28,997 nucleotides of DNA from Pelagophyceae sp. CCMP2097. Its lineage: Eukaryota; Sar; Pelagophyceae. Positions within the stretch are counted from its first letter, which is position 1, and each line of letters opens with the position of its first letter. The notes beneath the pieces were generated by a model. That model did no database searches. It was not told the DNA's origin and worked only from the letters and a program-made list of their open reading frames with translations. The stretch is taken from assembly GCA_026770575.1 (NCBI GenBank), contig MU657202.1:198345-227341 (forward strand). The letters are read 5' to 3'. This document shows, in pieces, positions 18,576 through 27,153 of this stretch. A program made the position numbers and the translations under genes.

Positions 18576-20230
18576 ATGATCGCCGGGCGGTCGCTTTACG
18601 AGTCCTTGTTCGAAGAAGAGGGCCCTCTCCCCGGCAACACCGTCCGAGGGTGGCTGTCCAAGGCGAAGCAGACGGCGACGGCGTTTGGGAGCACGACGCG
18701 GCGGTACTTTGTCGTGGATGGCGACGAGATGGAACTTTGCTGGTACCGGTCGCGTTCCTCGGTCAACGCGGCGGGCGCCGTCCACCTCAGGACCATCACG
18801 TCCGTCCGCGAGCTCGGGGCGAGCAATGGCGGCAACCCGGGCGAACTCGGCCTCATCGTCACCTCGACGATGCGCACGCTCCGCTTGGTCGCCACCGACC
18901 AAAAGCAGGTCCGTCCGCCAACGCCGAAAAGGGGCCTATACACTCCAAAGACGGGCCTAAACGGTCCAGCGAAGGACCCCGCAGCCCTTTCAAGGACTTT
19001 GAGACGGACTCCCATGCGGTCTACACCCTCGGACGGCCCCTCGAAAGTTTGCGCGGGGAAGCCACTTTCCGCCGTCAATGGATGCTATAGGTCGATTATT
19101 GGGTTCGCGGCCTCCGGCTGCACATCGAGCACCTGAAGCCGATGCCGGACTGGCCGCGCGCGGCGCACGCGCAGCCGTCGGACGGCCTCATCCACGCGGC
19201 GGTGGTGCGCGACGAGGAGACCAAGCACGAGCCCCCTGCGCGGCGCACAATGCGCGCAACGGCGCGGGCGCACCCGCCGGCGGCGTTCTTCGCTTCCGCG
19301 CGGCCGAGCCGCGAGGCCAAAGACGATGCCGATGATTTGGATTATGACCTGGAATTGCAAGACGAGGAGGCGCGCCACGCCGCCGCGCACCCACCCAGGC
19401 GCGATGCGCGGCACCGCCGCGTCGCCGACCACTCGCCGCAAAGGCACTCGGCGCCCCAACTGCGAGGATCGCCGCCGCGGTCGCCGCCGCAAAGGCACTC
19501 ATCGCCCCCGCCGCCCGCGTCGCCGCCGCCGCGCTCGTCACCCACGCGCTCGCCCACGCCGCGCTCGTCGGCGCAGTCCCCGGCGCGCGGCTCGGCCCGC
19601 CGCACCTCTGAATTCTCCAGCGGCGACGACCGCAACCGCGGGGACGACCGCCTCAGCCCTCGCGGCGACGACCGCAACCGCGGCGGCGACCGCGGTGAAC
19701 GCCTCGACCGCGACGACTGGGGCGACGTGCCCGAACTCCCTCGCGCCATCTCCGTCCGTGACCGCGTCCGCGGCGACCGCGACGACAGCCAGCGCGGCGA
19801 CCGCGACGACAGCCAGCGCCGCCAAAACCGCGAGGCGCACGTCGACGTGCGCGCCTCGCGCGGCTCGCGCGAAGACCGCTCGCACGACGATGTGCGCGCC
19901 TCGCACGACGACTTGCGCGGCTCGCACGACGCCTGGGCCGGAAACCGCGACCGCGACGACCGCGACCGCGACCGCGAGTACCACGCTCGCCGCGACGACC
20001 GCGACTACCGCGACGGCCGCCGCAGCAGCGGCCGCGACGACCGGGCGCCGGCGTACGGCAGCGGCCGCGTGCAGCGCAGCTCGCCGCCGGACGAGTACCT
20101 CCCCGCCCCGCGGCGCCGCGACTCGGACGACTACGCGCCCGCGCGGCGCCGCGACTCGAACGACCGCCGCGACTCGAACGACCGCCGCGACTCCCAAAAC
20201 TCGGTGCAGTCGCCGCGCCAGGCGTGGTGA
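18576..20230 (+). CDS. PH-domain protein with Arg/Asp-rich disordered tail
   Basis: Model: join(18576..18908, 19091..20230), 490 residues, with one 182-nt intron. The PH domain covers residues about 22-125: VRGWLSKAKQ, TTRRYFVVDGDEMELCWYRS, then strands through LRLVATDQKQ, and the closing helix with the invariant Trp in VDYWVRGLRLHIEHL. The intron lies just before this helix. PH domains bind phosphoinositides or proteins at membranes (established). The rest is low complexity: an acidic patch (KDDADDLDYDLELQDEE), SPP-rich stretches, then many RD/DDR/SHDD units from base about 19620 to 20200. This charged tail resembles RD-rich RNA-associated or condensate-forming regions (inference). The function is not known. 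Confidence 0.82.
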
Positions 20231-20573
20231 GCCGGCGCCTTTGAATCATACCCCGCATGCATTCGGCGCGCGACGGCGGCGCGGCGGCGCGTGCCAACGA
20301 GCGCTTAACACATGCCGTAACGGCGGATAACACCGCCGATTTTGTAAACCTCCGAGAGCCCCACGGCAAGCCTGCAACGCCCGTTGTGTGCGCGAGGCCG
20401 CGGGCGTGCCCGTTCTGTATAACCATCAGCCCGTGCACTCAGTGCGCCTCTCTCGCGCCCGTCACCGACTCACGACGGTCTGAAGGGAGAACACATGCAT
20501 TCGAAGGGCCCCGGTTCCCGGAACCGAAAACGGCGATCGCCAACTGGCGCGCGCCCGCCGCCGTTTCCGCACG
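20231..20573. other. Intergenic spacer between the PH and Aha1 genes
   Basis: Tandemly oriented genes flank it. I see no RNA gene, repeat or clear promoter element. Confidence 0.6.
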
Positions 20574-21221
20574 ATGCCGGCGACGAACAAGGAGCTGCAC
20601 GACAAGCGGTACTACGCGGACGGCGTCGTCTGCGCGGCGCCGCAGAAGATTACCGCCGTGGTGGATGAGAACCGGCCGATCGACCCGGGCGCTTCTCAGA
20701 GCAAATGGAATACAAACGACTACCATTGGGAGGAGCGCGACCTCCTCGAGTTCGCGCGGGGCGAGTTCCGAAGCGTCTTGCTCTCGCACCCGGCGCTCTG
20801 GAGCGACGCGCGATCCGGCGAAGCTTTAAAATTCGTTTCGGCAGACGTCGAGGGCCACGTCGTCTCAAACGTGCGCAAGGGCCGGCGGCTGCTGACGTAC
20901 GCTTTACAATGCTCTGCGAAGCTCGAGGGCTCGCGTTCAGGCGCCGGCCTCGTCGCGGCGCTGTCGCTCCCGGAACTCGCGTACGACGACCCTGCCAATC
21001 TCGGCACCACCGTCGACTCGAAAACCGTCCAATCCCAAATCGACGTCGCCGCAAACGGCGGCTGCGACATGCTGCGCGCCATGAAGACGCACGAGATGCT
21101 CCGGAAGCTCGTCGACAAGAAGGCAAAAGACGCCTTTGCGCGCGCCGTCGAGGACCTCGTCCGGCGGCTCAACGTCAAGGGCGGCGAACTCGAGCCCAAC
21201 GTCAAGGAGCCGGCGCGCTGA
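20574..21221 (+). CDS. Aha1 N-domain co-chaperone (activator of Hsp90 ATPase)
   Basis: Single exon of 215 residues from ATG 20574. Residues about 44-150 match the Aha1 N-terminal domain: SKWNTNDYHWEERD (the WNxNxYHWEE opening), then VEGHVVSNVRKGRRLL and LQCSAKLEG. The domain binds the Hsp90 middle segment and stimulates its ATPase in the cytosol (established). Full-length Aha1 has about 340 residues and a C-terminal domain; here the protein stops after a helical tail (EDLVRRLNVKGGEL), so it is N-domain only, like yeast Hch1. No splice donor leading to a C-domain is evident before the convergent TM9SF gene. The N-terminal 40 residues are poorly conserved. Confidence 0.88.
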   Translation: MPATNKELHDKRYYADGVVCAAPQKITAVVDENRPIDPGASQSKWNTNDYHWEERDLLEFARGEFRSVLLSHPALWSDARSGEALKFVSADVEGHVVSNVRKGRRLLTYALQCSAKLEGSRSGAGLVAALSLPELAYDDPANLGTTVDSKTVQSQIDVAANGGCDMLRAMKTHEMLRKLVDKKAKDAFARAVEDLVRRLNVKGGELEPNVKEPAR

Positions 21222-21312
21222 GGCACAATTGTAATGTAATACGCACGGATGTCGCCGGACCCCGGTTCTTCGTTTTTCCAACGTTCCGCGGGCGGGCGTC
21301 TCTTGGCTCTTC

Positions 21313-21324
21313 TAGGAATTCCTA
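21313..21324. repeat. 12-nt palindrome overlapping the TM9SF stop codon
   Basis: TAGGAATTCCTA. The same 12-mer occurs at 25881-25892, at the right border of the MITE-like element. Confidence 0.9.
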
Positions 21325-23608
21325 ATCGACCTTGATCGATGCGTAGATGGTCCGGACGAACCAGAAGCAGGCGTAGAATCCAATTGCGCCGGTGACGAGG
21401 AAGAAGGTGATGGAGACAAGGATCATGTAGCCGAAGTACAACGTCGTCGGGACGAGGCCCGAGATTTCGAGCTCGAATATGTAATACCACACCGCGTAGG
21501 CGAAGATGTACAAGGCGCATGCACCCGAGGAGAAGACGCTGCGCCACCACCAGTGGTAGTCCTCGTTGCACAGCTGGAAGTAGCAGAGGAGGATGGTAAT
21601 CTCCGCACACGTCGCGACGAGGATCATCCTACAGAGGCAGTCGGGCCCCAAACGAGAGGCATTTTTCAATGAACGAGTCCTCCCCATGCCTCCGGCGGCC
21701 CCTTTTGGGCCGCGATTGGATATCTGATCAGCGAGTAAACTCAGTTGACCGTCGTGATTGTCCGAATGTGATCGTCCTCGGCGAATTCCCCCAAAACGAG
21801 AGGACCGGGACTGACATGACGAGGAAGAGGAATCCGAAGATGTAGTAGACCTGGTGGAGCCAGATGGCGCTCATGATGAAAAACAATTCCACCGAGACGG
21901 CGCCGAACGGCAGAATGCCGCCAAAGGTAGTCGTCAGGACGGGGTGCATGTACCAGGGCTGCGGCGGGACCAAGCGCGGGATCTGGTTCGTGCGCACGGG
22001 GTACGGTTCGATTTCGCGCTTGAAACCGACGTAAGCGCCCGCGAAGACCAACGGCACGCTGACTCCGAACCACAGCACCACCAGCATGAGCAGCGTCGAG
22101 AACGGCACTGCTCCCGAGGACCCGACGCACGTCAGTGCGATGTCCAAACCGAGGAACGTTGCGAAGACGAAGCCCGGGAAGAGGACTGCCGTCAAGACGG
22201 TATTCTTCATCCATTCCGTGCCCCGGAACGCTTTATAAACGCGCGAAGAGCAATACCCGGCAAAGGCGCCCATGAAGACGAAGAGCATGAGGAGCGCAGT
22301 GATGAGGGACCCTCGGTTCGCGGGCGAGAGGAACCCAGCCATGGCGAAAGTCAGCGTGCAGAGCAACATGGCCCCAATCTGCGCCCCGCTCCCAATCGCC
22401 ACGGCAAAGAGCATCGGCGACGTCCGCGGCGGCCGGAAGACGTCCGCGTGGACGAGCTTCCAGCCGGACTCCTCGTTGGACTCATCTATTAAAGCCTCGT
22501 TGTACTGCGCAATATCTTTGGATAAAGTGCGGAACAGGATCATCGCCACCATCACAGTCAAAAAGACGACGATCATCGTCGAGTTTGTGATGCTGAACCA
22601 GTGGATCTTGTCGTCTGGGTTGCCCTGAAGGTAGACGTCCCACCGGTTCGCCCACGGCGTCGCAGAGTCCTCCCAAAGCACGTCGTAAGTAAACACCACC
22701 TAAAACAGCGCGAGCATGCAGGAGGCGCCCCGTCCGGCCCTTTCCCAGGGGGCCCTTGCCAAGCAACCGAACTGACCTCGGTGGGCTTGTCGATGCGCTG
22801 GTATTTCGAAGGCGAGTTCGTCACGGGCTGCGCCGCGGAGCACGTGTGCAGCTTGGCCGTCTTCGGGTCAAAGGTCTCCCCGACGCTGGATGCGTCGATC
22901 TGGTGGTCCACGGAGAACGGCTCGACTCGGAACCCCACGATCCGAACAGCCTCCGAGGCCTCCAGGCCCTGGTGCCGGTGCACCGCGATGATGATTCGGA
23001 CGTGGTTGAAGATGTAGTACGACCAGGGCTCGAACTCTACCGCCGGGTCCACCTCTGAGTAGTCGCCGGGCGGCGCGTTGGCCATCTTGAAACCCACGGG
23101 GAAGCCGCGGACGTGGTACGGCTGCGCCGAGTCCAGCTTGTTCGTTAGCAACGTCGACGCGGGCCTAGTTTCCTATTCGAGGCGTTTGGCCCTTTGCGTG
23201 CGCGACTCACAGGTTGTCCACAATCCAGTGCACTCGATAATCGTCGTCGATGCTCTGCGCGAACGCGCGCGCGCCGGACTTGCCCACACGCTTCTTGCAG
23301 ACGATCTTACACTGCTCGTCTTCGGAAACGTGCAGCTTGTACAAGGAGTTTTCGATGCGGTCGCCCGCGAGGCGTTCGCCAATGTTCTCAGCTTGCTCCT
23401 TGATTTTAGGATGGCAAAAGGGCAGCGAGTAGTAGTCGTACGGGATCTGCGTGTGCGTGGAAGTGAGCTTGTTCACGCTGAGCTGCACGGTGGAGCCGGG
23501 CCTGTACGACACCGGAGCCACGCCAGGAAGGTAGTACACCGCATTCGCGCCGCCCAACAGCAAAACCAAGGCGAGTGGCGCCATGCCGCCGAAACGCCGA
23601 CGAAGCAA
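21322..23608 (-). CDS. Transmembrane 9 superfamily protein (nonaspanin, EMP70-like)
   Basis: Model: complement(join(21322..21628, 21816..22699, 22777..23164, 23211..23608)), 658 residues, close to the usual TM9SF2/4 size. N-terminal signal peptide (MAPLALVLLLGGANA) after MLRRRFGG; the ATG at 23584 is an alternative start. The lumenal domain carries PYDYYSLPFCHP and WIVDNLPAS (joined by splicing), then VVFTYDVLWEDS before the first TM. Nine membrane helices follow, with FRGTEWMKN, YYIFGFLFLV (joined by splicing to MMILVATCAE) and LCNEDYHWWWRS, all family hallmarks. The C-terminus KVD fits the KxD/E motif by which TM9 proteins bind coatomer for Golgi retention (established). These proteins act in Golgi/endosome sorting of membrane proteins and in adhesion. 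The 3' end is 100 bp from that of the Aha1 gene (convergent). Confidence 0.95.
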
Positions 23609-23875
23609 GGACCCCGAGAGGCTCCCAACGCGAGGGCCGACTCGCGGGCGCTGCTCCTCTCGCCGCCTTCAGGCCCGTAAATTTTCGCGGGGGAGAGAGA
23701 GCCATCGCACATTTGAACAAGTCCGAAGTCCGAACAAGCCGGCTTGAGCTTATTGAGCGGTTAGCCGGAAGCCGCGCCGCTTCACGCCGCACCGTGGACC
23801 AGCCCGCCGCCGCCCTCGGTCGGACGTCGGGCAACCTCGCAGGACGCCCATCCTCGATGGATCCACGGCGCCGTG

Positions 23876-25004
23876 TCACCGGGTTGAGGCTGTTACGTGA
23901 GGGTCCACTGTGCTGCCGTCGGCCACTTTGCCGCCGCCGCCGCCGCCGCCGCCGATTGCGTCGACGGCGACGAGGCGGTTGACGTAGGCGTAGCGCGAGA
24001 AGACGACGAAGAGGCGGCGATACCTCGGAGTGGGCCGACGTTGCGGGATGCCTTTGCGTTTGGTGGACCTTTGATTTGGTGCAAAGCACCGTGCATTGGT
24101 GAAGTGCACGCACCACACAAACTGCGACGCGTGCGCCGCCATGGCCCGCCAAACCGCGCACCTGTTCGAGGGCGTGAGGAGGCGGCGAGCAGCGTCGGGC
24201 AAAAGGCGCGGACAGTCGGAGGTTGACGAAGACGAGGCCCGTTTGGCCCTACACGTATCACAAGGTAGGAGCGGCCTACGAAAGCCGTCCCAGGGGTGCC
24301 GCACCGCGGCGGCGGCGAGCATGAGCGTGGTGCAAATGTCCAGCAGGGCGAGGAAGCGCCGCGGCGACCACCACCTTAAGCTCTCGAGGTGGTACAGAGA
24401 GATAGTCGTGCCGGCGACCGCCGCCTCGCGCCGGAGCCTGCGCCGACGGGTCCGTGCCACGCGCGCGTCCGTACACGACTCACGCGTTTGCGAAGAGCCA
24501 GTCTACGCCGATCGACGTGTCGACGTGGTTCGGATGCCTCGACACCCCGAGGCCGTCAAACGTGACGACGGCGACGCTTCGCGCTTTTTCGGAGACGCGC
24601 AGCACGTGCGGCTGCACGACGCGCGCGACGTCGGCGGCGTGCCACTTGGACGAGAAGCCGTCGCGCAGCTTCGTGTCGTCGACCACGACCGCCGTGTACC
24701 CGCCCAAATCTAACGCACGATCGGACCAGTCCTCTGCATGCATGCAGACGCCGCGGACGCGCGAGCCGCCGCCGCCATCTCCGCCGTGCCTGCGGACGTG
24801 CGTGTCCTCAGGGTGCCCGCGATTCCCGCGAGTTGAGAGGACGCCAGTCTCACGCGTGCGGCCGAGTCCGTCCGCGCCGCCGTTGGACAGCGATAGGACG
24901 GTGACGTCGCAGCTTTTTGCGAGGGCGGTGAGGGACGGGAAGAAGAACATGGCTTCGTCGTCCGGATGCGAGATCACGAAGATGGCCGCATCCACCGCCA
25001 ACAT
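23876..25004 (-). CDS. PIGL: GlcNAc-phosphatidylinositol de-N-acetylase (GPI anchor step 2)
   Basis: Model: complement(join(23876..24023, 24114..24161, 24255..24437, 24484..24733, 24854..25004)), 259 residues, near the family length. The metal/catalytic block is VISHPDDEAMFFFPSLTAL (HPDDE at residues 13-17), followed by LSLSNGGADGLGRT, then KLRDGFSSKW, VAVVTFDGLGVSRHPNH (second His motif), YHLESLRWWSPRRF and RRLFVVFSRYAYVNRL. It removes acetate from GlcNAc-PI on the cytosolic face of the ER (established). The first intron is best placed at 24734-24853 (120 nt): an alternative acceptor at 24790 breaks the frame. The predicted start at 25004 leaves only 12 residues before HPDDE, so the N-terminal membrane anchor seen in human PIG-L is missing; an upstream exon may exist. 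A MITE-like element begins 157 bp upstream. Confidence 0.88.
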
Positions 25005-25160
25005 GGCGCCGCGCGCGGCCTCCCGCGGGAAAGCCCGGCCGAGTGTCGTTCCAAAGGGCCCTTCGTGAGGCGGCGGCGTCCAGACGCGATGTATCGCCAA
25101 AAGTTGAGCGATCGATTGAGAACCGTGGCACGCCGTGAGGCCTGTAGACGTACATTGTAG

Positions 25161-25203
25161 GTGACGAACCACAATGAAATGAGCATACCCCAGGTCACGA
25201 GAT
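25161..25203 (+). repeat. Left terminal inverted repeat of the MITE-like element
   Basis: 43 nt, pairing with 25838-25880 with two mismatches (positions 8 and 26 from the outer end). Confidence 0.9.
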
Positions 25204-25210
25204 GTGGTGA

Positions 25211-25827
25211 GAGCGAGCGAGCGACTTCGGCCGAGTCGCTCTCGAAGGCCCGGCGCGAGCGAGCGACTTGCGGTAATACGGGTTTTTGGGGAAACCCGGA
25301 GCGGAGCGAGCGAGCGACTTTTGATGTCGGAAAATACTGTGTAGGCACCTCGTGATGTACCCTCGATTCGGACTCTTCCGAGACAAATCGGGGGTGTTTC
25401 ATCCGGCTCAAGATAATATAGGTCCTTGCTCAAGGTTAAATTCCGTCATTTCCGACGACACTTGGCGAGACACAGCACATCGATATCGTGCAAGAGACCA
25501 ACCTCCCGATGACACAGGCAATGCACATTTGAAGATCTTGCCGAAGAGATTCTACGGTGCTTTCCCTAACGGGAGGTACTAGTAGCGTCCGAATTTCATC
25601 AAGATCCACCCGCCACGACGAACAGGACACGCGCCTCTGCACGCTCCGAAGCTACCAATCAAACGAGCGAGGTGGGAGCGAGCGAGCGACTTTGATGGAC
25701 CAAAACCGATCGCTCTATACCAAGAGCGAGCGAGCGACGGCAGAGACAAAATCGCTTAGGTGGCGCCTCTGCGAGCGAGCGACCGAGCCACTGTCGCAGG
25801 AGGCCTCACGGAGCGACCGAGCGACTT
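25211..25827 (+). repeat. Subterminal direct repeats GAGCGAGCGAGCGACTT
   Basis: Seven full or degenerate copies, all in the same orientation, begin at about 25211, 25254, 25304, 25676, 25724, 25770 and 25811. Spacing inside each cluster is 41-50 nt. Three copies lie near the left end and four near the right end, leaving the middle free. Confidence 0.85.
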
Positions 25828-25837
25828 CACGGGCATG

Positions 25838-25880
25838 ATCTCGTGACCTGGGGTGTGCTCATTTCATTGTGGCTCGTCAC
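25838..25880 (-). repeat. Right terminal inverted repeat of the MITE-like element
   Basis: Reverse complement of 25161-25203 with two mismatches. It ends in CGTCAC immediately before TAG. Confidence 0.9.
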
Positions 25881-25893
25881 TAGGAATTCCTAG
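25880..25893. repeat. 14-nt palindrome at the MITE border
   Basis: CTAGGAATTCCTAG. Its core TAGGAATTCCTA starts with the TAG that is duplicated at the left side of the element, so the insertion happened at the edge of this palindrome. Confidence 0.85.
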
Positions 25894-26042
25894 GATTTTT
25901 CCGTAACTTCATGGACGACCTTCTCCAGAAGTCCTATCAAGGTCCCTTCTTGCGACCTTTTCATTCCCCGTGCCGGCCGGCTCCGCTCCTCCGGCAGGTC
26001 TCTTCGTTTGAGGAGGAGCACGAGCAAAACTGGATCATCCGG

Positions 26043-26965
26043 TTATTTGGCCTCGTCCGCTTTCTCGTCGTGGTCCTTCCCCTTCTGGAAAAGGAGCGGA
26101 AACGAGCCCAGGCAGCAGCCGACGATGATGCCGACGGCGCCGCCGAAGACGGCCGTGATCTTGGCCGAGCGCGCGCCGTGCTGCTGCGGCGTGAGCCGGG
26201 GATTGGGCAAATAAGGTCGGAGGACCGAGTCGACCGTGCCGCCGCTTAACTGGCCCGTCGTGTCTGCAATGATATTGCCCAGCGCCGCGCAGGCCAAACC
26301 GCTCAGACCAAACTTGAGCCCGAAGGAGGCCTCGATGGTCTCGCCGGCGATGAGCATGATCGAGTTGTCCAGAAACCCGAACACGAAGCACGGCACGGCC
26401 TACGCGACGCCTCCCGCGGCGCCGCCCGGCCTCGCTCGGTGCGTCGTCCCTTTGCCGCCGATCACCGACGCACCGAGAGCAGCGCGAGGCTCCGCAGCTG
26501 GTCGCCCCTCGGCGGCGGCGCGGGCGCGCCCGCGGCGTGTAGGAGGACCAGACCCGCTCGCCGTTTCCACCAAAGCTGCAGCTCGGCCACGTCGACGACG
26601 CCTAAGCGGCGCGTCGGAGAGGGGGCGGAGAGTACAGACGTCGCAGAGGATAGGGTCCACAGAGTTCGTCTCGGGGCCCGTCTCGGGGACTTACCGTCCT
26701 GGTTGATGTCCATGTCCTTTGCGAGGACCTTGGCGTCGAGCGGGTTCTCTCTTTCCAGCCTTCGGCCGACGCTCTTTGCGAGGTGTTGGAACGCTTCCGA
26801 ATCGAGCTGGTCCACGTGTGCCCGCGCCGACGCCTTTGTGGACCCGTCCCAGCAAGGGCCCGTCGACGACTGCCGCGGCGCCGCCGGCCCAAGGGACCGT
26901 CCGAGGGACCCTACACGGGACTGCCGCAGAGGGACACAGCGCCGCAGCGACCCCGCGGCCAGCAT
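26043..26965 (-). CDS. TMEM65-family mitochondrial membrane protein with EF-hand
   Basis: Model: complement(join(26043..26399, 26474..26601, 26695..26965)), 251 residues, with introns of 93 and 74 nt in consistent phases. The N-terminus (MLAAGSLRRCVPLRQSRVGS) is basic, fitting a mitochondrial presequence. Residues 86-97 form a canonical EF-hand loop, DINQDGVVDVAE, completed only by splicing and flanked by helices. The C-terminal half is TMEM65-like: VFGFLDNSIMLIAGETIEAS, GNIIADTTGQLSGG and a last TM (ITAVFGGAVGIIVGCCLG) with a short charged tail. Human TMEM65 is an inner-membrane protein linked to mitochondrial sodium/calcium exchange (literature knowledge). The EF-hand suggests direct calcium control here (inference). 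It is divergent from the oxygenase gene. Confidence 0.85.
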
Positions 26966-27009
26966 CGCGCGCGGACTCGGAGGACGCGTTCGTACGTCGG
27001 AAACGTCAC

Positions 27010-27017
27010 TATATATT
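27010..27017. promoter_or_regulatory. TATA-like element between divergent genes
   Basis: TATATATT lies 45 bp upstream of the TMEM65 start (minus) and 137 bp upstream of the chosen oxygenase start (plus). It could serve either strand. If it positions the plus-strand start site, the ATG at 27043 would have almost no leader, which favours ATG 27154. Confidence 0.4.
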
Positions 27018-27153
27018 CTCGTGCTCGAGGATTTGAATCGGCATGTCATCATTCGGGGATTTGAATGGCACAAGTGTCATCGTTTTGAATTCTCAAAGTT
27101 TCGACGGCTTCGCCACCTTCCGAGTCGAAGACCGCGCCGCGCCCGTCGAATCC

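Larger units (their letters stand above)
25161..25880. mobile_element. MITE-like non-autonomous DNA transposon (720 bp)
   Basis: Both ends are a 43-nt terminal inverted repeat matching at 41 of 43 positions, beginning GTGACGA and ending in GGTCACGAGAT. TAG flanks each side (25158-25160 and 25881-25883), fitting a 3-bp target-site duplication. The interior holds clustered GAGCGAGCGAGCGACTT repeats near both ends and about 355 bp of AT-richer unique sequence. No transposase-like frame is present, so it would need a transposase in trans. The superfamily is not assigned; a 3-bp duplication occurs in PIF/Harbinger and CACTA elements among others. Confidence 0.82.

Noticed and set aside
24734..24853. 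Possible one-base deletion in PIG-L exon 2
   Set aside because: It appears only if the acceptor at 24790 is used. The acceptor at 24734 gives a 120-nt GT-AG intron, correct phase and a family-like length between GRT and KLRDGF.
25005..25433. N-terminal extension of the PIG-L frame to 25433
   Set aside because: The extension runs through the inverted end and RSLA-encoding repeats of the MITE-like element and has no anchor helix; it is open by chance.
25211..25827. CRISPR-like array
   Set aside because: Repeats are short, degenerate and embedded between transposon ends in a eukaryotic, intron-bearing locus; spacers are not unique sequence of even length.
7232..26965. Claim that the introns are introner elements
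   Set aside because: Several donors share GTGAGTCG or GTGCGC, but I could not see extended similarity or inverted ends between introns; too weak without a genome-wide comparison.
27043..27153. Upstream ATG for the oxygenase
   Set aside because: Sequence there is AT-richer, carries a small duplicated motif (GATTTGAAT...GTCATC) and lies almost on the expected transcription start of the TATA-like box; the family N-terminus begins after ATG 27154.
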